Numbered from the stretch's first letter, positions 46,093 through 55,934 are shown. The stretch: DNA of 64,000 bases from Streptomyces sp. GKU 895 (GCA_002027195.1 MWJO01000018.1:36345-100344), one strand, 5' to 3'. Translations and numbers: made by a program. The notes: generated by a model not told the origin, from the letters alone.

Positions 46093-48878
46093 TCACCGGT
46101 GTGAGGTGAACTCCACGACCTGCTGGTAGGTCGGCCGGTTCTGCCAGCTGATGTTGTAGTGCTTGATGCCGCCCAGGGTGCGCTGGACGATCGAGTCGGC
46201 GCACCACTGGTTGCCCGCGGAGCACAGGTCGTCACCGGGGTAGACCTGGGCCGCGGTCTTGCCGGCCGCCGTCTTCAGGGTGCTGATCAGGATGTCCCGG
46301 CAGGCGCTGAGGCTGCGCCGCCGCAGTACTTGGTCGCCAGCGGTCCCTGCACGGGCTCGCCGAGCACCGCGCGGATGTCCTTGTCGACGTAGGACCACCA
46401 GCCGTACTGGAAGGAACTGCCCGCGTGCGAGCCGGTCGGGCCGTGCGCGGCCGAAGGCGACTCGTCGACGGGCAGGTTGGCCTGGAAGGCGGTGAACAGG
46501 TCGCTTCCCAGGCCGGGTTTGAATTCGGCCTCCACCAGCAGCGGCCACCACGCGTCCAGGACGCGGATCGCGTCCGCGTTGGCGTACGTCTTCGAACCCG
46601 CCGACGTCTCCGTGCGCTTGCCGCCCGCGGTGAGCCAGGTCTGGAGCTTGGTCACCGCCGCTGCGGCCGTGGAGTCGGTGACCGTACCGCTGTTGATGAC
46701 CTTGAGGAGGTCGGGCAGCACGTCCTCCGCGCGCAGGTCGGCGAGGGCCGCGTCGGCCATCGCCTTCACCAGCGAGGCCCGGGTGACGCCGCCCGCGGCG
46801 ACGAGCTTCTTCACGCGGTCCTCCAGGAGGTTGCCGCGGTGCACCGAGCCGTCGCCCCAGGGCGCGGTGGTGTAGTCCTTCGCCTGTTTGTTGTTCCAGG
46901 AGATGTAGTAGTCCTGGTCGATGGAGTTGGGGTGGGCCGAAGCCGCCGTGTAGTCGGCGGTGTTGGTCGTCGGGTTCCAGTTCCTCCACTCGTACGACGC
47001 CTGCGCCCACACCGGGAACTCCGCGTCCACGCCGCTCGCGCGCACCGGGTTGTCGCCGCTGTTGTAGTACGCGGTGTGCGTGGAGTCGGCGTAGAACCAG
47101 TTGAACGTGTAGTTGATGTGCTGCACGGCGCTCTGGAAGGTCTGCGGACTCTTCACGTAGTCGGGGTCGTTGAGCATCTGGAAGCCGATGATCGAGTCGG
47201 CCTCGTGCATGTAGGAGGAGCGCAGGGTCGTGTAGGCGACCTTCTTGCCGCCGACGGTGGCGCGGTAGGCGACGGGGCCGTACTTCGTCTTCCAGACCCG
47301 CATGGTGTACGAGCCGGCGGCGGTGCCGTCGGCCGTGGTCGGGGCCCAGGAGTTCTTCTGTTCGATCTTCTCCATGGCCGTGCAGGTGCCGTGGTACAGG
47401 TAGTGGAAGTCGTCCTGGCACAGCTCGACGGCGTAGGAGTCGATGATGTCCTGGCCGGAGGTCGTGGCGGACCACGAGTAGTCCTGGCCGCGGCCGAGTT
47501 CGACGTACATGCTCAGGCCCGCGAAGGAGGCGCCGCGCGCGCTGATGCCGGGGCCCTGGATCTCCTGGAGCATCAGGAGCTGGGGGGCGAAGTAGCCGGT
47601 CTGCGGGCCGAAGACGGCGACCGGGTGGCCGCTCGCGGTGTGGGCGCCGCTGACCACGAGGGCGTTGGACATGCCGCGCTTGGCGGAGGTGAGGGCGTTC
47701 GCGGTGGCCTTGGCGGCGGCCGCGGAGGCGCTCTGGGAGGCGCCGGTGCCGGTCGGGTCGTAGATCAGCGGCTCGGTGGCCACCGTGCCGGCGTCGGGGG
47801 AGGGCCTCGCCCTGCGGGGTGGCGGGCTTGGTGGCGTACGGGAAGCTCTCGCCGTTGTGGACGGTGAGGACGGCCTCGGGGTCGTTGCGCTCGCGGAAGG
47901 ACTCCCAGACCTCGGTGCCCTTCGTCACGCCGTACTGCTCCTGGGCGGCGAGCAGCGATATCGCGTTGTTGACCTCACCGCCGCCGCCGGAGCCGAACAG
48001 GGCGCCGATGACGGAGGCCAGCGCGACCAGGTCGGTGAGCTTGAAGTGGTCGATGGTGCCGGCGTTGGTGATGGAGTCCTTGTGGCCGGTCAGGACGTAC
48101 TCGCCGGGGAAGTAGCGGCCGCTGTCGGAGGCGTCGATGTAGGCGTTGATGCCCGCGATGTAGGCGTTGGCGTCGGCGAGGGCCTGCTGGCCTCGGCTGC
48201 CGTTGGTGGCGACGGCGTTGTCGATCTGTGCCTGGAGGTCGGCCTCGCTGTAGGGGGCGTTGCGCCAGAACTGCTGTTCCAGGCCCTGGTTGGAGGGGGC
48301 GCCGCCCGCGAAGGTGGTCAGCTGGCCGCGTCCGACGTGGCGGAAGACGTCCATCAGCCACAGCCGGTCCTGGGCTGCGGCATAGCCCGCGCCGAACTCG
48401 GTGCCGTATCGGGTGGTGCCGGTGATGTGCGGCACACCCGTCTTCTTGTCACGGACGATCGTCACGTCGGTGCGGCGGCCGGGTTCAGGGTGGAGGCGAC
48501 CTGGTCGGAGGCCACGCCGAACGAGGCGTCGTTGAAGAAGGTGTTGATCGTGGCGTTGGTGAGCGACGAGTAGCCCTTGGCAAGGTTCGCGTACGGGCCG
48601 AGCTGGTCCTCCGCGTGGTCGGGCTGGCTGCCGAAGGCCTGGTTGAGGAGGATCTGGGCGAGGGTGGCGTTGCCGTTCTCGCCGGGCGGCAGGATGTCGG
48701 AGCACTGGCTGCCGCAGTAGTCGTTGGCGGCCGTCGCCTCGGCTGCCGCCGCTGCTTGGCCAAGAGGGGACAAAAGACCGGCAATCAGGGCGCATACGGA
48801 TGCGGTCTTCAGGAACCCGGTGAGTCTGCCGGGAGTTCTCAGTCTGTCGAGGGCGGTGCGTGAGGTGCGCCGAGGCAT
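46093..48878 (-). CDS. Secreted penicillin-acylase family protein (frame interrupted three times)
   Basis: About 930 residues when read across single-base changes near 48480, 47800 (extra C in a C run) and 46315. A signal peptide (VCALIAGLLSPLGQAAAAAE) opens the chain. The alpha part has VPHITGTTRYGTEFGAGYA and AQDRLWLMDVFRHVGRGQL; the beta part begins at SNALVVSGAHTASG, where the Ser would become the N-terminal nucleophile after self-cleavage. Family members hydrolyse amides such as penicillins or acyl-homoserine lactones. Four Cys near the C-terminus (ACRD, DLCSAG, WCADS) may form disulfides. Confidence 0.85.
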
Positions 48879-49099
48879 GGCAGCTCCTACCGACGGGGGT
48901 GGGCCGGACGTTACCGCCGGTATCCCCGGGATTGAAGATGAACATGCGTCAAGTTTTGGTACCCGATCCGGAGGCGAAGGGGGGTCGTCGGAAATCGGAT
49001 GGAGCCAAATCGCTTGTCGATACGTCTATTCGGCGACGTCCGTTCGACGACGCCGAAGTGACCGAAGTACAGGTGCAGGTGTGACGGAGGTGCAGGGCG

Positions 49100-49702
49100 A
49101 TGGCCGGTTTCCGGAGTCTGGCGAGACAGGTGCGAGATCCGCGGTGTGATCTGGCGCTGCGACGCTACTCACTGCGCAAGTGCCTGGAGCGGTTCGCTCC
49201 TTACGGGCACAGGGCGACCTGGGACCACTTGTGCTCCCGGGCCGGATTCGGTCCTGAGGACCGGTCCCCCGATCCGGCGCGGCTCGTGGCCGCGTTGGAC
49301 GAACTGGAAGAGGCGCGTTCGGTCTGGCTGGCCTACGAGGTCGAGTTCGCCGAGCGACGCAAGAAGGAGAAGCACGACGGACTGCGCAGGCCGGGCAGTG
49401 TCGACGACTGGCACCGGCTGACCTGGGGCGGCTTCGGTGTCGCCTGGTGCGACGACCCGCGGCTCCACCCCCGTGAGCCGCTGGCCGAGGTGCTGCGCAA
49501 ACTGATCTCCGCGCTGGAGCGCGAACCGGGCTCGGTGTGCCCGGTGTGCCGCGGAGAGCGACTGATGTGGAAGTACGACCTGGCCCACGAACCCTCCTCG
49601 GGCCCGGTCTGCACGGACTGCGGGATCGTGGTCCCCCGTCCGGTGCTGACACCCGAGGCCCTGGCGTCGTCCAAGCGTGGACGGCTGCTGGTGTCCGCCT
49701 GA
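49100..49702 (+). CDS. Hypothetical protein with C-terminal zinc ribbon
   Basis: Protein of 200 residues. The C-terminus holds a zinc ribbon, CPVCRGERL ... PVCTDCGIVVPRPVL, with four Cys. The rest is helical and basic/Trp-containing (VDDWHRLTWGGFGVAWCDDP). I do not recognise a named family; DNA or RNA binding is plausible from the ribbon. GGAGGTGCAGGG precedes the ATG. Divergent from the acylase gene. Confidence 0.7.
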   Translation: MAGFRSLARQVRDPRCDLALRRYSLRKCLERFAPYGHRATWDHLCSRAGFGPEDRSPDPARLVAALDELEEARSVWLAYEVEFAERRKKEKHDGLRRPGSVDDWHRLTWGGFGVAWCDDPRLHPREPLAEVLRKLISALEREPGSVCPVCRGERLMWKYDLAHEPSSGPVCTDCGIVVPRPVLTPEALASSKRGRLLVSA

Positions 49703-49744
49703 GTGGTGCGACCGGGGGTGCGCCGGGGATGCCGCACCCCCTCT

Positions 49745-49834
49745 TTGACGGCGCGTGACGGTCGCGGGCGTTCATTGGCGGCGTACGAAGGTCGCGAGCG
49801 CTTTTTGACGGTGTGTGACGGTCGCGCGTGCTGC
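49745..49834 (+). repeat. Three tandem 30-bp imperfect repeats
   Basis: Units start at 49745, 49775 and 49805, each opening TTGACGG or TTGGCGG and containing a GAcGGTCGCG- or GAaGGTCGCG-like core. They fill the 215-bp gap before the BKACE gene. The 30-bp length preserves frame, so a 10-residue peptide repeat could be read on either strand, but no start with a ribosome binding site supports that. Confidence 0.7.
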
Positions 49835-49917
49835 CCCGGTTTTACACATCGGGCCGGTTGTCCACAGGAACGGCTCGCGGCCGGGCCGATGTCGGTGCCG
49901 GCTGGCACCATCGAGTC

Positions 49918-50649
49918 ATGGTTCAGGTGTGTCTCAACGGGCCCCGAGGGGCAGCAGACGGTGCGGTGGTGCCGCTGACGCCCGAGGCGTTGGCCGAGTC
50001 CGCGGCGGCGGCCGTCGCGGCCGGGGCGACGGACATCCATGTCCACCCCAAGACCCCGTGCGGCGGCGACTCGTTGTCACCCCGCGTCCTCGCGCCGACC
50101 CTGGAGGCGATACGGGCGCGGGTGTCGGTCCCGGTCGGCGTCACCACGGGCGCCTGGGCGGAACCGGACCCGGTGGCCCGGCTGGAGCGGATCCGGAGCT
50201 GGACGGTGCTCCCCGACCACGCCTCGGTCAACTGGCACGAGCCGGGCGCCGAGGAACTGGCCGCCGCACTGATCGACCGGGGTGTGGGCGTGGAGGCCGG
50301 GATCTGGTCCGGCACGGACGGCGCGGCACGGTTCGCCGAGTCGCCGCTCGGCCCGGCGGTGCTGCGGGTGCTGGCCGAGGTGACCGACACCTCGCCGGAC
50401 ACCGCCCGGGACACGGCCCGCGCCCTGCTGTCCGACCTCGGCACGGCACCGCACGGCCGCCCGGTGCTGCTGCACGGCGAGGACGGCGGGGCATGGCCGG
50501 TGCTGCGGCTGGCCGGACACCTGGGCCTGGCGACACGCATCGGCCTGGAGGACACCCTGCTGCTCCCCGACGGCGAACCGGCCGCGTCCAACGCCGAGTT
50601 GGTGGCGGCGGGACTGGTCCAGTACGGGCCGGCGCGACGCTCGTCGTGA
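49918..50649 (+). CDS. BKACE family beta-keto acid cleavage enzyme
   Basis: Protein of 243 residues of the 3-keto-5-aminohexanoate cleavage (Kce/BKACE, DUF849) family, TIM-barrel zinc enzymes that cleave beta-keto acids with acetyl-CoA. The motif DIHVHPKTP carries the zinc His pair; SVPVGVTTGAW, SVNWHEPGAEEL and VGVEAGIWSG follow. It is shorter than the usual 270-300 residues. The substrate side chain cannot be inferred. Confidence 0.82.
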   Translation: MVQVCLNGPRGAADGAVVPLTPEALAESAAAAVAAGATDIHVHPKTPCGGDSLSPRVLAPTLEAIRARVSVPVGVTTGAWAEPDPVARLERIRSWTVLPDHASVNWHEPGAEELAAALIDRGVGVEAGIWSGTDGAARFAESPLGPAVLRVLAEVTDTSPDTARDTARALLSDLGTAPHGRPVLLHGEDGGAWPVLRLAGHLGLATRIGLEDTLLLPDGEPAASNAELVAAGLVQYGPARRSS

Positions 50650-50755
50650 CCGGACCGGCGACGCTACCAGCCACAAATCCCCTCGCTCCACCCCTTTCAC
50701 GTACGGACAGTGGGAGGCGATGAAACGCACCTGAGCACAGGAACGAGGAACCCCG

Positions 50756-51822
50756 ATGTCGACGCTGCGCGTCACCGCCGAAGTGCTGACCGTCCACGAA
50801 CACCCGAACGCCGACGCGCTCGAACTGGCCCAGGTGGGCCTGTACCGGGCCGTCGTCGCCAAGGGCGCCTACCGCACCGGCGACGCGGCCGTGTACATCC
50901 CCGAGCAGTCCGTGCTGCCCGCCGCTCTGATCGAGGAACTCGGCCTCACCGGACGGCTGGCCGGCGGCAACGCGGACCGGGTCAAGGCGGTACGGCTGCG
51001 CGGCGAGCTGTCGCAGGGCATCGTGTGCCGGCCCGCGGCGCTGAACGGCGTCGACCTGGCACGGGCGGCCCAGAACGGTACCGACTTCGCGGAACTGCTC
51101 GGCATCACCAAGTGGGTGCCCCCGATCCCGCCCACGATGAGCGGCGAGGTGGAGTCCGCCCCCGACCTGCTGCCCTGGGTCGACATCGAGAACATCCAGC
51201 GCTACCCGGACGTCTTCACCCCGGGCGAGCCGGTGGTCCTGACCGAGAAGCTGCACGGCTCGGCGTGCCTGGTCACCTATGTCGCGGCCGACGAGCGGGT
51301 GTACGTCTCCTCGAAGGGCTTCGGCGCCAAGTCCCTGGCGCTGAAGGCGGACCCGCGGAACCTGTACTGGCGGGCGGTCCAGGGCCACGGGGTCGCCGAC
51401 GCGGCCGCCCGCCTGGCCACCCGCCTCGGCGCGAGCCGGGTCGGCGTCTTCGGCGAGGTCTACGGCGCGGGCGTCCAGGACCTGACGTACGGCGCGGACG
51501 GCCGCCGGGACACCCTCGGGTACGCGGTCTTCGACGTCTGCGCGGAGATCGACGGCGAGGTGCGGTGGCTCGACGCGGCGGAACTCCTGGACGGGGACCT
51601 GCCGTTGGTGCCGCGCTCTTCGAGGGGCCGTTCGACATCGAGCGGGTGCTGGAGGTGGCGAGCGGGAGGGAGACGGTCTCGGGCCGCGAGCTGCACCTCA
51701 GGGAGGGTGTCGTGATCCGTCCGACGACCGAGCGCTACAGCGAAGTAACGGGCGGCAGGGCGATAGCGAAGGCGGTAAGTCCGGCGTATCTGACCAGGAA
51801 GAACGGAACAGAGTACGAGTGA
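50756..51822 (+). CDS. Rnl5-type (DRB0094 family) RNA ligase (frame interrupted)
   Basis: About 355 residues across a missing base near 51616 (frame changes at DLPLVP / ALFEGPFDIERVL). An N-terminal OB-like module (VTAEVLTVHEHPNADALELA) is followed by the adenylyltransferase domain with nucleotidyl Lys in LTEKLHGSACLV, then YVSSKGFGAKS, VGVFGEVYGAGVQDL, and a C-terminal REGVVIRPTTERY with motif V residues. This matches the Deinococcus DraRnl clade, which seals nicks having RNA 3'-OH ends. No RtcB or end-healing partner is adjacent. Confidence 0.85.
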
Positions 51823-51831
51823 GCCACCCCA

Positions 51832-51851
51832 GGGCGCGGGAACTGCGCGAC
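51832..51851 (+). repeat. Dispersed intergenic repeat, copy 4
   Basis: GGGCGCGGGAACTGCGCGAC, one G shorter than copy 1, directly after the RNA ligase stop. Confidence 0.7.
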
Positions 51852-51897
51852 CCGCCACGAAGCACCCGCACCCGGCAACGCACATAACCCCCGCCCC

Positions 51898-52381
51898 CTA
51901 GCCGCACCGCTCCTCAGACTCGCGCCGCTTCTCCACCAACAAGCGCGACCCCGCCCCCTGCCGCTCCCCGAACACGTCACCCGGGTTGGACAGCACACAC
52001 GACTCCAACGACAGACACCCGCACCCGATGCAGTCCGTCAGATGATCCCGCAGCCGGTTCAACTGCTTGATCCGCTCGTCGAGTTCGGACCGCCACGCCT
52101 CCGACAACCGCGCCCAGTCCTCCCGCGTCGGCGTCCGCTCCTCCGGCACTCGGCGAGCGCTCGCGAATCGTGGCGAGCGGGATGCCGACGCGTTGCGCGG
52201 CCCGTACGAAGGCGACCCGGCGCAGCGCGTCGCGGGAGTAGCGGCGCTGGTTGCCGGTGGTGCGGCGGCTGCTGATCAGGCCTTTGGACTCATAGAAGTG
52301 CAGGGCGGAGACGGCGGCACCGCTGCGCGCGGCGAGCTGGCCGACCGTGAGCTCGTGGATCTTCTCAGGAATCTGGGGCAC
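51898..52381 (-). CDS. soxR: Redox-sensing activator SoxR (frame interrupted)
   Basis: About 161 residues if two missing bases near 52150-52170 are restored. MerR-type [23 protein letters not shown] then [20 protein letters not shown]. The [2Fe-2S] motif is [12 protein letters not shown], the SoxR C-x2-C-x-C-x5-C. In Streptomyces SoxR responds to redox-active pigments such as actinorhodin. GTG 52381. It is divergent from maoC. Confidence 0.9.
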
Positions 52382-52433
52382 CCCTCGAACCCTACCCAGG
52401 CTTGCGTTGACAGGGCCCGCGAGGGCGACCATG

Positions 52434-52449
52434 CTAAGCAGTCGCTTAG
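52434..52449. promoter_or_regulatory. TetR-type operator, family C site 1
   Basis: Perfect inverted repeat CTAAGC-AGTC-GCTTAG, 23 bp before maoC. A related element GTGAGCAAACGCTTAG precedes the convergent TetR gene. Confidence 0.6.
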
Positions 52450-52472
52450 AGTTTGGGACGAGGAGGCGGGAC

Positions 52473-52934
52473 ATGGCAGAGCCGAGGATCTTCGCGGGCG
52501 CCGACGAGCTGAAGGCGGCGGTGGGCGAGCAGCTGGGGTACACCGACTGGCTGGAGGTCGACCAGAAGCGGATCGATCTGTTCGCCGACGCCACCGGTGA
52601 CCACCAGTGGATTCACGTCGACCCGGAGAAGGCCGCCGCCGGCCCGTTCGGCACGACCATCGCGCACGGCTATCTGACGCTGTCCCTGCTCCCGCTCTTC
52701 GGACCGCAGCTCATCAAGGTCGAGGGCGTGAGGATGGGCGTGAACTACGGCACCAACAAGGTCCGCTTCCCGGCTCCCGTCCCCGTCGGTTCCCGGCTGC
52801 GCGCCACGGCGACGATCACCGGGGTCGACGACGTGGCGGGCGGCGTCCAGGTGACCGTCGCCTTCAGCGTCGAGCGCGAGGGCGGCGACAAGCCGGTGTG
52901 TGTCGCCGAGTCGGTGTCGCGCTACTACCTCTGA
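52473..52934 (+). CDS. MaoC family dehydratase
   Basis: Protein of 153 residues, hot-dog-fold (R)-specific enoyl-CoA hydratase type: the hydratase-2 motif [16 protein letters not shown] supplies catalytic Asp and His, followed by [24 protein letters not shown] precedes ATG 52473. Acts in fatty-acid or polyhydroxyalkanoate metabolism. Convergent with a TetR regulator whose operator it appears to share. Confidence 0.92.
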   Translation: MAEPRIFAGADELKAAVGEQLGYTDWLEVDQKRIDLFADATGDHQWIHVDPEKAAAGPFGTTIAHGYLTLSLLPLFGPQLIKVEGVRMGVNYGTNKVRFPAPVPVGSRLRATATITGVDDVAGGVQVTVAFSVEREGGDKPVCVAESVSRYYL

Positions 52935-52956
52935 GGACCCAAGGCCCCGCCGCGGG

Positions 52957-53579
52957 CTACTTGGCCCCCACCATCCGCAGCACGAGGTCGGCGTCGAGCG
53001 CGCCGACCTCGTCGGGGGTCCAGGGGCCGTCGACGTTGAACCAGCGGGCGACGTCGATGCAGAGCGACATGACGGCCAGGGTGGTGCCCTTGACGTCCAG
53101 GACGTCGAACTCGCCGACGCCACGCCGTCCTCGATGATCGCGCGCACCTCGGCGTCGCACTGCCGGCGCAGCGCGAGGATCTCCTCGCGGGCGTCCGGGC
53201 CGAGGGAGTCGAGTTCGTACTGGACGACCCGGGCGGTGGTGCGGCCGCCCGCGTGCCAGCGGACGAAGGAGCTGACCGCGTCGGCGAGCCGCTCGGTGGC
53301 GGTGCCCTCGCGGCGGGCCGCGGTCTGCAGGATCTCCAGCGCCTTGGCGTGGCCGATCCTGCTGATGCGGTGGAGGAGCTCCTCCTTGGTCTTGTAGTGG
53401 ATGTAGAGGGCGGCGGGGCTCATGCCCGCGCGGCCCGCGATGTCCCGCGTCGTCGTGGCGTGGTAGCCGCGCTCGGCGAAGGCCTCCACCGCGGCGATCA
53501 GCAGCCGCCGTGCCGCGTCGGGCGTGACCTCGCCCCACGCCGACGTCTCGCCGCCGGCCGTCTCCTCCGCCGTACTCAT
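52957..53579 (-). CDS. TetR/AcrR family regulator (frame interrupted)
   Basis: About 207 residues with a missing base near 53115. HTH: VEAFAERGYHATTTRDIAGR then AGMSPAALYIHYKTKEELLH; the C-terminus continues FDVLDVKGTTLAVMSLCIDV and ARWFNVDGPW, the pattern of acyl-CoA-sensing TetR proteins. A palindrome like that before maoC lies about 50 bp upstream, consistent with autoregulation. Confidence 0.88.
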
Positions 53580-53628
53580 CGCCTGCTCGCCCCTCTCCAC
53601 TGATCGAGGGACCACCATACCGCCGAAG

Positions 53629-53644
53629 GTGAGCAAACGCTTAG
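53629..53644. promoter_or_regulatory. TetR-type operator, family C site 2
   Basis: GTGAGCAAACGCTTAG shares AGC-4nt-GCTTAG with the site before maoC. Confidence 0.5.
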
Positions 53645-53682
53645 GCGAGAGACCCGAGTGGCCGCAGTCCAGCAGCACGGTG

Positions 53683-53970
53683 TCAGAGTTTCTCGAACGG
53701 GTCGTGCTCGGCGAGCAGCTTCTCCAGCCGGGCCTGGTCGACGCGGCTGACGATCTGCCCGGCCTCCTGGCGGTCCCGGATGACCTTGGCGAGCGTGAAG
53801 GCGGAGGTGACCAGGTACAGGACGGCGATGGCGAGGAAGCCGCGCACCCAGGCGTCGGCGTCGAGGCGGAAGATGCCGATGGCGGTGGCCGCCATGGCGA
53901 CGGCGAAGGAGGCGACGGCCTGGCCGTAGAAGGCCGCCGTGCTCTGCTGCTTGACCGGTGTGTCACTCAT
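53683..53970 (-). CDS. YiaA/YiaB-type inner membrane protein
   Basis: Protein of 95 residues with two membrane helices (AVASFAVAMAATAIGIFRLD and VRGFLAIAVLYLVTSAFTLA), and the YiaA/B-type TLAKVIRDRQEA end of the second helix. Function unknown. ATG 53970 (MSDTPVKQQSTAAFY). Confidence 0.8.
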   Translation of the reverse strand: MSDTPVKQQSTAAFYGQAVASFAVAMAATAIGIFRLDADAWVRGFLAIAVLYLVTSAFTLAKVIRDRQEAGQIVSRVDQARLEKLLAEHDPFEKL

Positions 53971-54040
53971 GGGGACAGCTTCGGCGGACGCGGCGCGCGC
54001 CACATCCGCCGAGATACTCAGGCCCCTGCACCCCGGATAC

Positions 54041-55195
54041 TCAGAACGCCGAAATCCCGGTCAGCGCGCGGCCGATGACGAGCTTCTGGATCTGGCTGGT
54101 GCCCTCGTAGAGGGTCATCACGCGGGCGTCGCGCAGCAGCTTGCCCGCCGGGTACTCGTCGATGTAGCCGTAGCCGCCGAAGACCTGGAGGGCGTTGTTG
54201 GCGGCGCGGACCGCGGCCTCCGAGGCGAACAGCTTGGCCTTGGACGACTCGGTGGCGAAGGGCAGGCCGCGGTCGACGAGGTCGGCGACCCGCCAGGTCA
54301 GCAGCCGGGCCGCGTCGACATCGACCGCGATGTCGCTGATCAGCTCCTGGACGAGCTGATGGCTCGCGATCGGCTTGCCGAACTGCTCCCGCTCGCCGGC
54401 GTACCGCACGGCCGCGTCCAGGGCGGCCTGGGCGATGCCGACGCAGCCCGCCGCGACCGACATCCGCCCCTTGGCGAGCGCGGACATGGCGACCGTGAAC
54501 CCCTTGCCCTCCTCCCCCAGCAGCGCGGCGGCGGGGACGCGCACGCCCTCCAGGACGAGCTCGGCGGTGGCCTGGCCGCGCAGGCCGAGCTTGCCGTGGA
54601 CGGTGCGGCGGCTCAGGCCGGGGGTGTCGGCCGGGACGAGGAAGGCGGAGACGCCCTTGTGGCCGGGGGCGTCGGTGGAGCGGGCGAACAGCAGCACGAC
54701 GTCGGCCCAGGTGCCGTTCGTGATGAACATCTTGGTGCCGTTGATGACGTAGTCGTCGCCGTCGCGCACCGCGCGCGTGGTGAGGTTCCCGGCGTCGGAG
54801 CCGGTGCCGGGCTCGGTGAGGCCGAAGCAGCCGACGTACTCCCCGGAGGTGAGTCCCGGCAGCCACCGCCGCTTCTGCTCCTCGCTCCCCCACGCGGCGA
54901 TCGTCTTGGCGACCAGGCCGAGCGAGACGGAGACGATCCCCCGCACCGAGGAGTCGCCCCGGCCCAGTTCCTCGGTCACCAGGCAGTACGCGAGATGATC
55001 GCCGCCCGAGCCGCCGTGCTCCTCGTCGATCGTCAGCCCCAGGAAGCCGACCTCGCCGAGCTTCTTCACGATGCCCCGGTCGACCTCCTCGGCGCGGTCC
55101 CAGGCGATGACGTGCGGGGCGATCTCGCGTGCCACGAAGTCCCGGGCGAGCTGCCGTACGGCTTCCTGCTCCTCGCTGAGTCCCAGGTTCACCAC
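54041..55195 (-). CDS. Acyl-CoA dehydrogenase
   Basis: Protein of 384 residues, the classical length. Signatures: CFGLTEPGTGSDAGNLTT (FAD/substrate site) and QVFGGYGYIDEYPAGKLLRD with GTSQIQ following; the catalytic Glu is in TLYEGTSQIQ. Catalyses alpha,beta-dehydrogenation of acyl-CoA in fatty-acid or branched-chain catabolism. GTG 55195 or 55192. The leader carries three 11-bp repeats and a TetR-type palindrome shared with the divergent regulator. Confidence 0.92.
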   Translation of the reverse strand: MVNLGLSEEQEAVRQLARDFVAREIAPHVIAWDRAEEVDRGIVKKLGEVGFLGLTIDEEHGGSGGDHLAYCLVTEELGRGDSSVRGIVSVSLGLVAKTIAAWGSEEQKRRWLPGLTSGEYVGCFGLTEPGTGSDAGNLTTRAVRDGDDYVINGTKMFITNGTWADVVLLFARSTDAPGHKGVSAFLVPADTPGLSRRTVHGKLGLRGQATAELVLEGVRVPAAALLGEEGKGFTVAMSALAKGRMSVAAGCVGIAQAALDAAVRYAGEREQFGKPIASHQLVQELISDIAVDVDAARLLTWRVADLVDRGLPFATESSKAKLFASEAAVRAANNALQVFGGYGYIDEYPAGKLLRDARVMTLYEGTSQIQKLVIGRALTGISAF

Positions 55196-55210
55196 GAGAT
55201 CACCCCACTT

Positions 55211-55243
55211 GAAAGGCGTATGAAAGACGCATGAAAGGCGTAC
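55211..55243 (-). repeat. Three tandem 11-bp repeats in the acyl-CoA dehydrogenase leader
   Basis: GAAAGGCGTAT, GAAAGACGCAT and GAAAGGCGTAC follow each other without gap, between the operator and the start codon. Confidence 0.8.
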
Positions 55244-55247
55244 ATTT

Positions 55248-55266
55248 AAATTAGCACTGCTAGTTT
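55248..55266. promoter_or_regulatory. TetR-type operator, family B site 1
   Basis: AAATTAGCACTGCTAGTTT is a 19-bp palindrome with one mismatched pair around a central C, in the divergent gap between the acyl-CoA dehydrogenase and its TetR regulator. Fourteen of 19 bases match the site before the aldehyde dehydrogenase gene. Confidence 0.7.
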
Positions 55267-55292
55267 CCAGGTGCAGCCCTACTATGTGCGCC

Positions 55293-55934
55293 ATGGCCCG
55301 ACCGCGCAAGCCCCTCCTCAGCACCGACCGGATCGTCGAGACGGCTCGGGCCCTCGTGGACGCGGAGGGCCTCGCGGCCGTCTCCACCCGGCGACTCGCG
55401 GCCGAACTGGGGGTCAGCGGGCCTTCCCTCTACAACCACTTCCGCACCAAGGACGAGATCCTGGAGGCCGTCGCCGACTCGGTGAGCGCCCTAGTCGACC
55501 TGTCGATGTTCGAGGACGGCCGCGACTGGCGGACCGCGCTGCACGACTGGGCCGTGTCCTACCGCGCCGCCCTGCGGGAGCACCCGAACATCGTCCCCGT
55601 CCTCGCCCACGGGCCGGGCCGGCGCCCCGCCGGACTACGGGTCGCGGACGCGGTCTACGGCGCGATGGTCCACGCCGGCTGGCCGCCCGCGCAGGCCACC
55701 TCCATCGGCGCGCTGATGCGGTACTTCATCATGGGCTCCGCGCTCGGCTCCTTCGCCGGGGGTTTCGTGGACGACCAGAGCGCGTACGACCCCGCCGACT
55801 ATCCGCACCTCGGCCAGGCCCACCTCCTCGCCGAGCAGCAGGACAAGATCGACCAGCGGGCCTTCGAGACGGGGATCGCCGCGCTGCTGGACGGGCTGGC
55901 GACGCAGTACGAGCAGGTCAGGCGGACCGCGTAG
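55293..55934 (+). CDS. TetR/AcrR family regulator
   Basis: Protein of 213 residues (ATG 55284 would add MCA). HTH: ALVDAEGLAAVSTRRLAAEL then GVSGPSLYNHFRTKDEILEA, and a TetR_C-like domain (GALMRYFIMGSALGSFAGGF). No ribosome binding site precedes the start, so the mRNA may be leaderless. Divergent from the acyl-CoA dehydrogenase; the palindrome between them is its probable operator. Confidence 0.88.
   Translation: MARPRKPLLSTDRIVETARALVDAEGLAAVSTRRLAAELGVSGPSLYNHFRTKDEILEAVADSVSALVDLSMFEDGRDWRTALHDWAVSYRAALREHPNIVPVLAHGPGRRPAGLRVADAVYGAMVHAGWPPAQATSIGALMRYFIMGSALGSFAGGFVDDQSAYDPADYPHLGQAHLLAEQQDKIDQRAFETGIAALLDGLATQYEQVRRTA

Noticed and set aside
48951..49084. Short frame starting MNMRQVLVPDPEAKGG between the acylase and zinc-ribbon genes
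   Set aside because: No ribosome binding site, mixed codon use, and it occupies the divergent promoter gap; not enough to call a gene.
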